64,000 nt of DNA, taken from assembly GCF_034424215.1 (NCBI RefSeq), contig NZ_CP139960.1:4340001-4404000 (forward strand), written 5' to 3'. Shown here one piece after another: positions 63,085 through 64,000 of this stretch (within the stretch, counting starts at the first letter, position 1; each line of letters starts with the position of its first letter). The stretch is from Niabella yanshanensis. GTDB taxonomy: Bacteria > Bacteroidota > Bacteroidia > Chitinophagales > Chitinophagaceae. The position numbers were made by a program, and so were the translations under genes. Under the pieces are notes generated by a model. The model was given only the letters and a program-made list of their open reading frames with translations. It searched no databases and had not been told where the DNA came from.

Positions 63085-63229
63085 AAAGTTTGCAAAGTTA
63101 ACCATAATAGGGCAAATGTTGCTAAAAAATATGACCCGCCTAACTAGGTGACAGTTAAGGTTTTGGTAAAGAATCGTACCCAACTTACTCAAGCGGGCAA
63201 AGTTGCAGGACCGCCCCCTTGATAATCAA

Positions 63230-64000
63230 CTACTTTTTGTTAGTGTCCGCCAGGAAATGATCTAATGCAGTGATCATGCTGGGAGTTTTAGGCTTGGGTG
63301 CTATAATTTCAGGGTTAAGTCCCAGCTTAACAGCTTCGGCCTTAGTATTGTCCCCAAAAGTACCTACGACCATCCCGTTTTGTTTGAATTTAGGAAAATT
63401 GTCGAACCAGCTTTTTATCCCGGACGGTGTAAAAAAGCATACTATGTCAAAGCTTTTCTCACCCACAGTTTTCTTGATGTCGTTGCTTTGAGAACGATAC
63501 ATAAACGCCAGCTCGAAATCGCAATTATTATTTTTTAACCAATTCACAATATCGCTATCCTGCTGGTTTTCGGAGCAAACATAAAGAAAGCTGAGATTTT
63601 CTTTGTGTTTGTTCATTACATCAAACAGGCTTTTATTAGTGCCATCGGCTCCGTAAAAGACTTTACGTTTTCTATACAGAATAAATTTTTGAAGGTATAA
63701 GGCTACAGCCTCTGTAATGCAGAAATATTTGGTATCCTGGGATACAGTGATTTTATTCTCCTCGCAGGTGCGGAAAAAATGATCAATAGCATTACGACTT
63801 GTAAATATGACACCGGTAAAGCGAACAATATTTATTTTTTGCTGCCTGAAGTCTTTACCGGAAATGGGGACTATACTTATCAGCGGCTCAAAATCAAGTT
63901 TCACACCATACTTTTTTTCAAGCTCGAAAAAGGGAGATTTTTCGCTCGAAGGTTTTGGCTGTGTAATGAGTATGCGCTCAATCTTGTCTGTTGCAGACTT
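63230..64000 (-). CDS. hemD: Uroporphyrinogen-III synthase-like protein, 5' end beyond the window
   Basis: A HemD-fold protein whose reading frame is open to the right edge of the window, so the true start lies beyond 64000. The visible part is at least 257 residues. It begins 'ILITQPKPSSEKSPFFELEK' and has 'GVIFTSRNAIDHFF', 'FLYVCSENQQDSDIVNWL', 'FDIVCFFTPSGIKSWF' and 'VVGTFGDNTKAEAVKLG', the two-domain layout of HemD, which cyclises hydroxymethylbilane for haem. Sequence conservation in this family is low. A GTG at 63904 would cut the first strand and is not a sensible start. bamD follows after 145 bases. Confidence 0.82.
   Translation of the reverse strand, partial: KSATDKIERILITQPKPSSEKSPFFELEKKYGVKLDFEPLISIVPISGKDFRQQKINIVRFTGVIFTSRNAIDHFFRTCEENKITVSQDTKYFCITEAVALYLQKFILYRKRKVFYGADGTNKSLFDVMNKHKENLSFLYVCSENQQDSDIVNWLKNNNCDFELAFMYRSQSNDIKKTVGEKSFDIVCFFTPSGIKSWFDNFPKFKQNGMVVGTFGDNTKAEAVKLGLNPEIIAPKPKTPSMITALDHFLADTNKK

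Overview
The window looks like chromosomal DNA of a Bacteroidota bacterium, most likely of the Chitinophagaceae (family level is inference). Supporting signs are: several Bacteroidota-type TAnnTTTG -7 promoter elements, few clear Shine-Dalgarno sequences, a TonB receptor with an N-terminal carboxypeptidase-like domain, the bamD-rpoZ-coaBC neighbourhood, a DUF4296-type lipoprotein, class II ketol-acid reductoisomerase, and futalosine-pathway menaquinone genes. Most of the window is housekeeping and biosynthetic. I saw no rRNA, tRNA, CRISPR array, insertion sequence or prophage.

Layout. 1-5.5 kb: a small membrane protein, rpsA (ribosomal protein S1), an exported alpha/beta hydrolase, a RES-Xre toxin-antitoxin pair and a frameshifted lipoprotein. 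5.5-11.4 kb: a TonB-dependent receptor, an M42 metallopeptidase, an exported repeat protein and a truncated outer-membrane barrel remnant. 11.4-18 kb: gltD and gltB (glutamate synthase) with a structured leader. 18-22.5 kb: ilvA in an operon with an unknown exported protein and a formylglycine-generating-enzyme-like protein, then a PLP aminotransferase and a doubly frameshifted lipoprotein. 22.5-32.7 kb: a ModF-like ABC ATPase and a large branched-chain amino-acid operon, leuA-ilvD-DinB-ilvB-methyltransferase-ilvN-DinB-ilvC. 32.9-39.1 kb: an unknown helical protein, trpBA, a TlpA-like oxidoreductase and a DEAD-box helicase. 39.3-50.5 kb: an exported M20 hydrolase and S9 peptidase, and a TetR-controlled RND efflux operon. 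50.7-53.2 kb: fabD, folE and two tandem PTPS/QueD-family genes. 53.3-57.9 kb: an AraC regulator with membrane domain, a lipoprotein hydrolase, an outer-membrane protein, mqnB and mqnD. 57.9-64 kb: a photolyase, an aminotransferase class IV enzyme, a DUF4296-type lipoprotein, coaBC, rpoZ, bamD and a hemD gene running off the right edge.

Functionally, the centre makes amino acids: IlvA supplies 2-oxobutanoate, IlvBN, IlvC and IlvD make branched-chain keto acids, LeuA diverts 2-oxoisovalerate to leucine, and GltBD supplies glutamate for transamination.

No clearly new large system is evident. The most useful leads are: a pair of TetR operators embracing a promoter; an alternative-pairing leader before gltB; an FGE-like protein with the catalytic cysteine pair next to ilvA; two DinB-fold genes and a methyltransferase inside the branched-chain operon; tandem PTPS paralogues beside folE; an inverted repeat at the photolyase promoter; and two lipoprotein genes broken by one-base shifts.
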